DNA of 7,187 nt from JAYZDB01 sp036338025. GTDB lineage: Bacteria; Planctomycetota; UBA1135; UBA2386. The position numbers and the translations under genes were made by a program. Positions 4,400 to 7,187 of this stretch are shown piece after piece. Location of the stretch: the NCBI GenBank assembly GCA_036338025.1, contig JAYZDB010000271.1, forward strand, positions 1 to 7,187. Reading direction: 5' to 3'. Numbering within the stretch: position 1 is the stretch's first letter; the number at the start of each line of letters is the position of its first letter. The notes below the pieces were generated by a model. The model searched no databases and was not told where the DNA came from. It worked only from the letters and a program-made list of their open reading frames with translations.

Positions 4400-5686
4400 G
4401 TGAATGGCATGATCAGCTCTGTCAGATTCAGACAAGTCGGTGTCGTCGCTCTGACCGGCATCGTTGTCACTGCGCTTGTGCCGGGCCAGGTGCACCACAA
4501 CGAAGTGATCCGCTTCGGTACGATCGACCTCGTGCAGACCCAGACCAATCCGACCACTGGCTACAAGTTGGAGATGCCCGGTGCCCAACCGACGGGCTAC
4601 ATGGCGACCAGCACGGTCGGTGTGCCGGCTGGTACCTTGACCTGGATCTGGTATCCCAGCCAGCAGAACACGCGCTTCGAGGATCGCTACGTCACCGGCC
4701 ACATGGTCGGTATTCGACCCTCTACCGCGACTCCCAGCTCCGCGTACTCGATCGTCCATCCTGGCCAGGCTGGCGCTGGGGTGCCGATCTACATCCCGAA
4801 GTTCTCGATCTTCGAGCCGAAAGTGCGGATTCCGGGCGGTACCACGCCGCCGTTTGGCCCTGGCTACGATCCGGACTTCAGCAAGCCACCCTTGCTGACC
4901 TACAACACCTTGCACACCCCGCTGGTCCAGCCCGCCCAGGCTGACCTCGCGATCGTGTGGACCGTGACCTACAACACGAAGTTCAAGGTGTCCTCCAACG
5001 AGATGGTTCTCGGGTTCGAGTGGGAGGGCGGTGAGCATGCTTCCAAGCCCTTGAGCCAGAGTTTGCCTACCGGGTATTCCGAGGCGATGTTCGCGCCGAG
5101 TCACTGGGGGTGGGCGAGCCCCGGCCCGACCCGCACCATCACCCGCTTCGATCCCAGCAAGATCCTGCCACCGACCTCGATGAACGCCTACTCATCGCCG
5201 ATGGGTGGCTACTTCGAAAATCAGGCCTCGGTCTGCTTCCACTCCGACTGGGGAGAGCTTCGAGATCCGCAGCTCGGTAGTACGGTCTACCCGTCCTACA
5301 ATGTCGGTTCGGGTCTCAGTGATCTTGCGAGCACCCCTGGCAAGCTGGCCTGGGACGTCTACGCGCACCCGAGCAACCAGGGTCAGCGTGCCCTGCCACT
5401 CCTCAACCTGCGCCTGGCCCCGTATGCCCTCCCGACGCAGTTGCTCGGGCGCACCTTGGAGGTAGACCCACTCGACATCTCGCTGGCGGTGATGTGGGGC
5501 CACCCACTGACCGATGGAACCATCGGTTCCTCCGGTTTGTTCCTGCCGTCATCGCGCTTGTCGGTTCCGGCGCTGGGTGTTGCCAGCCTCGGCATCTGGG
5601 TCGGCTTGGAGTACGCCCTGGTCGATGTGGGGAACGGCAGCGTTTCGGACACCACCCAGGCCTATTGGTTCTACATAGAGAAATGA
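4400..5686 (+). CDS. Secreted protein of unknown function (428 residues), first gene of a two-gene operon
   Basis: I do not recognise this protein. It begins with a signal peptide: RFR at 9-11, hydrophobic stretch 13-28 (GVVALTGIVVTALVPG), and likely cleavage near residue 30. The mature part is rich in Pro, Gly, Ser, Thr, Tyr and Trp and has a single cysteine (C279). It alternates short beta-like strands with proline loops, as in extracellular beta-rich proteins. A proline-rich linker at 146-166 separates two blocks. The C-terminus, about 378-428 (LPSSRLSVPALGVASLG, then LEYALVDVGNGSVSDT), resembles the closing beta module common in secreted Planctomycetota proteins, though this is recollection of style and not a match. 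GTG at 4400 is preferred over ATG at 4409, because AGGT at 4390-4393 sits six bases before GTG. The stop overlaps the next start as ATGA, so the two genes are translationally coupled. Confidence 0.85.
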   Translation: MNGMISSVRFRQVGVVALTGIVVTALVPGQVHHNEVIRFGTIDLVQTQTNPTTGYKLEMPGAQPTGYMATSTVGVPAGTLTWIWYPSQQNTRFEDRYVTGHMVGIRPSTATPSSAYSIVHPGQAGAGVPIYIPKFSIFEPKVRIPGGTTPPFGPGYDPDFSKPPLLTYNTLHTPLVQPAQADLAIVWTVTYNTKFKVSSNEMVLGFEWEGGEHASKPLSQSLPTGYSEAMFAPSHWGWASPGPTRTITRFDPSKILPPTSMNAYSSPMGGYFENQASVCFHSDWGELRDPQLGSTVYPSYNVGSGLSDLASTPGKLAWDVYAHPSNQGQRALPLLNLRLAPYALPTQLLGRTLEVDPLDISLAVMWGHPLTDGTIGSSGLFLPSSRLSVPALGVASLGIWVGLEYALVDVGNGSVSDTTQAYWFYIEK

Positions 5687-6210
5687 AACGAAGCGTGAAC
5701 AAGATCGTCATCGCCTGCGCCGTCCTGGGTGTCGGGATCGGTTCCGCCTTGTGGGGCCGGGCGGGTGAGCGGCCGAAGACTCCACCCGCGGTATCGGGAG
5801 TCGCCGGCCCGGTGATCGACTGTGATGTCCTGGCGCGGTCAGGATTTCCTGTTGCTGACACGTCCGCGGACCAGCATCCGCCAGAACTCCGCGGACGCCG
5901 CACCCCGCTGCGCTTGCCGCGGGTTGAAAGCGGGATTGCAATGGGTGACGGCACCTTCGTCCCACCCTTGAACGGCGTCCAGGTGGCGGATGGGATTCCG
6001 CCGGTGCGGCGCAATCCTCGCCTGCCGTCGGCCGGCCCGATCGTGGCGAAGATCGTGGATCCCAGCGGTCAGGAGTGGTGGGAGCATGCCGACGGCTCGC
6101 AGACTTCCTGTAGCTTTGCCTCGGTGACGACTCGCGATGGCGTGACCAGGCAGATCGTCTCGACCCAGCACGGCGCCGTGACTCCGCGTACTGTTCGCCG
6201 TTCGCGGTAG
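5683..6210 (+). CDS. Exported or membrane-anchored protein of unknown function (175 residues)
   Basis: I do not recognise this protein. The start ATG at 5683 overlaps the TGA of the upstream gene as ATGA, with TAGAGA just before it as a ribosome-binding site. The frame is open further upstream, but that part overlaps the 428-residue gene in another frame. Residues 1-7 are basic (MKRSVNK). Residues 8-24 form a hydrophobic helix that is either a signal peptide, perhaps cut after GRA at 27, or an N-terminal anchor. No lipobox is seen. Residues 30-120 are Pro/Arg/Gly-rich and probably disordered. The most structured part is 119-165, with PIVAKIVDPSGQEWWEHADGS followed by TTRDGVTRQIVS; the WWEHADGSQT stretch is the most distinctive. 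C47 and C143 could form a disulfide after export. Its coupling to the 428-residue secreted protein suggests the two act together. Confidence 0.8.
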   Translation: MKRSVNKIVIACAVLGVGIGSALWGRAGERPKTPPAVSGVAGPVIDCDVLARSGFPVADTSADQHPPELRGRRTPLRLPRVESGIAMGDGTFVPPLNGVQVADGIPPVRRNPRLPSAGPIVAKIVDPSGQEWWEHADGSQTSCSFASVTTRDGVTRQIVSTQHGAVTPRTVRRSR

Positions 6211-6292
6211 CGGACCAAGAGTCGATCGCGGGCGCGATTCCTGCTACTGCCCGGATCGCATCGGCCCGGCGCGTGATTTCGATCCAGAACGG

Positions 6293-6940
6293 CTACTGGA
6301 TGCAGGCGGGTGGGCGCCGGAGCCGGTCGAGGTGCGGAGACAGCGCCTGGTAGAGTTGTTTGCGTGCTCGCATGATCCGGATCGCGACAGTGCCGGTCGG
6401 GATCTTGAGTTCGTCGGCAACATCCTGGTAGGAATGACCCTGCATCACGCAGCGGCGGAACACGTTCTGGTAGCGGTCGGCGAGGCTGCCGACCGCGGTG
6501 TCGAAGGCGCCCATGAACTCGGCTTCTTCGAGGTCGCGGTTGGCGGTGCTGCAGTGCGCCCGGTCGAGGATGTCCATGTCGTCGTGCGCATCGGGGACTG
6601 CGAGGCTGGTCACTGGCCGGGGACTGCGACGGTTGGAGCGCAGGGCCGACAGGGCCTGATTCCGAGCCACCTCGAACACCCATGCCCTGAAGTTGGTGCC
6701 GATCTGGTAGTGATCGCTCTTGAGGAACACCTTGACGAAGGCCTCTTGTGCGATGTCCTGCGCCAGCCACTCGTCCTTGACGATGCTGGTGATAAAGTGC
6801 CGGATCTTGCGGCCGTAGCGCCGCTGGATGATCGACAGGCTCTCTTCGACGTTGTGACCCTTGTTGATGTCGGCCATCAGTTGGTCATCGGTGGCGCAGT
6901 TGGCGTCGAGAGGCGTAGGGCTCAAGGGTCTGGAGGTCAT
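6293..6940 (-). CDS. ECF-like RNA polymerase sigma factor (sigma-70 family)
   Basis: This ~215-residue protein has the two-domain plan of an extracytoplasmic-function sigma factor. Counting from the GTG at 6943, region 2 spans about residues 34-106. It includes DIAQEAFVKVFLKS (63-76), which binds core polymerase, and FRAWVFEVARNQALSALRS (85-103), the region 2.3/2.4 that melts and reads the -10. After an acidic linker (112-145), region 4 (152-200) contains the helix-turn-helix YQDVADELKIPTGTVAIRI (172-190) that reads the -35. There is no region 1.1 or 3. The GTG at 6943 is directly followed by ATG at 6940; ATG is chosen, and neither has a clear Shine-Dalgarno. No anti-sigma factor follows: the next gene downstream is convergent and 82 bases away. 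The signal and regulon are unknown. Confidence 0.92.
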   Translation of the reverse strand: MTSRPLSPTPLDANCATDDQLMADINKGHNVEESLSIIQRRYGRKIRHFITSIVKDEWLAQDIAQEAFVKVFLKSDHYQIGTNFRAWVFEVARNQALSALRSNRRSPRPVTSLAVPDAHDDMDILDRAHCSTANRDLEEAEFMGAFDTAVGSLADRYQNVFRRCVMQGHSYQDVADELKIPTGTVAIRIMRARKQLYQALSPHLDRLRRPPACIQ

Positions 6941-6996
6941 CACAGACGCCGAGGTTCAACTGCCGTGCCAGCCATCGCACGCCACCCGGCGGCCTC

Positions 6997-7026
6997 GGAT
7001 AACTAGTGTATTTTCAGATAGTTACC
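6997..7026 (-). promoter_or_regulatory. AT-rich promoter region with dyad upstream of the sigma factor gene
   Basis: In otherwise GC-rich DNA this stretch is markedly AT-rich. Read on the minus strand it carries TACACT (7010-7005), a possible -10 element, about 65 bases before the start codon. TAACTA at 7000-7005 and TAGTTA at 7019-7024 form a perfect six-base inverted repeat with 13 bases between, and GG/CC on the outer sides extends it apart from one extra A. The left arm overlaps the presumed -10, so a protein bound to the dyad could control the promoter. No standard -35 is seen. Confidence 0.4.
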
Positions 7027-7187
7027 AGTCCTGATGATCGGCCACCAGGGGCCGGGTGCCGCTCGACTGCGGCACTGGCTGCCGCAGCCCGATGGCGGCC
7101 TCACCCCTCTCCGTTGCCGTGCAACGCAGGTCGCGGCCCGGGGATTTCATCGGATTCGAGTTTCGCCGGCGCTGCTGGCAGTGCGGC
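7027..7187. other. Non-coding end of the window with overlapping inverted repeats
   Basis: No gene is supported on either strand up to the right edge. The stretch holds GTGCCGC (7056-7062) complementary to GCGGCAC (7069-7075), and CTGCGGC (7067-7073) complementary to GCCGCAG (7081-7087). These two helices share bases 7069-7073 and cannot form together. A third hairpin pairs CGTTGC (7112-7117) with GCAACG (7121-7126) around a three-base loop. No T-tract follows on either strand. It may be the upstream control region or leader of a gene beyond the window, or the far 5' region of the sigma factor gene. Confidence 0.4.

Noticed and set aside
4185..4403. A 72-codon plus-strand frame ending in a GTGA overlap with the start at 4400
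   Set aside because: The overlap is suggestive of coupling, but the product looks random, it has no ribosome-binding site, and it runs through the promoter-like element and all three hairpins.
3827..5104. A 425-codon open frame on the minus strand across the 68-residue gene, the non-coding region and most of the 428-residue gene
   Set aside because: Its product is rich in Arg, Gly, Ala and His with no domain or signal. It is antisense to a protein with a clear signal peptide and coupled downstream gene. Long antisense frames are expected at this GC content.
6225..6238. Inverted repeat ATCGCG/CGCGAT between the convergent 5683 and sigma genes
   Set aside because: The loop is only two bases and there is no T-tract on either strand, so it is not supported as a bidirectional terminator.
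6332..7006. A 224-codon plus-strand frame opposite the sigma factor
   Set aside because: The minus-strand sigma factor has complete region 2 and region 4 motifs; this frame is its mirror, rich in Val, Gly and Asp with no domain.

Overview
The window is GC-rich (roughly 60-65% by eye) bacterial DNA, densely coding, with no rRNA, tRNA, insertion sequence or CRISPR array visible. The best guess for the host is a Planctomycetota-type or similar environmental bacterium. The reasons are the company of short secreted orphan proteins, an ECF-type sigma factor, a small DUF2058-like charged protein and weak or absent Shine-Dalgarno sequences. This is inference from gene style, not a match to a known genome.

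Layout. (1) Bases 2-1154, plus strand: the C-terminal end of a PLP-dependent class I/II aminotransferase, separated by one base from a complete 7-carboxy-7-deazaguanine synthase (queE). (2) 1155-1290: a 136-base gap with a possible -10 element and a 10-base perfect palindrome. (3) 1291-2853, plus strand: a 520-residue secreted protein whose C-terminal half looks like an alpha/beta hydrolase, but with glycine where the catalytic serine should be. (4) 2850-3473, minus strand: a small SAM-dependent methyltransferase; its stop codon and that of the preceding gene share one CTAG. (5) 3577-3849 and 3871-4077, plus strand: a single-domain PilZ protein with an intact c-di-GMP-binding signature, then a 68-residue charged protein that may be read from a leaderless mRNA. 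(6) 4078-4399: a 322-base gap holding a possible promoter and three hairpins, the last covering the ribosome-binding region of the next gene. (7) 4400-6210, plus strand: a translationally coupled pair of exported proteins (428 and 175 residues) of unknown function. (8) 6293-6940, minus strand: an ECF-like sigma factor with an AT-rich promoter region containing a dyad. (9) 7027-7187: no gene seen, but overlapping inverted repeats.

How the genes fit together. The window does not look like one pathway. queE serves queuosine/7-deazaguanine synthesis but has no other que gene nearby. PilZ points to c-di-GMP signalling and the sigma factor to gene regulation, but nothing in the sequence links either to its neighbours. 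The most distinctive parts are the structured leader plus two-gene secreted operon at about 4264-6210, the apparently serine-less hydrolase, and a recurring TA[CG][AG]CT hexamer upstream of five transcription units.
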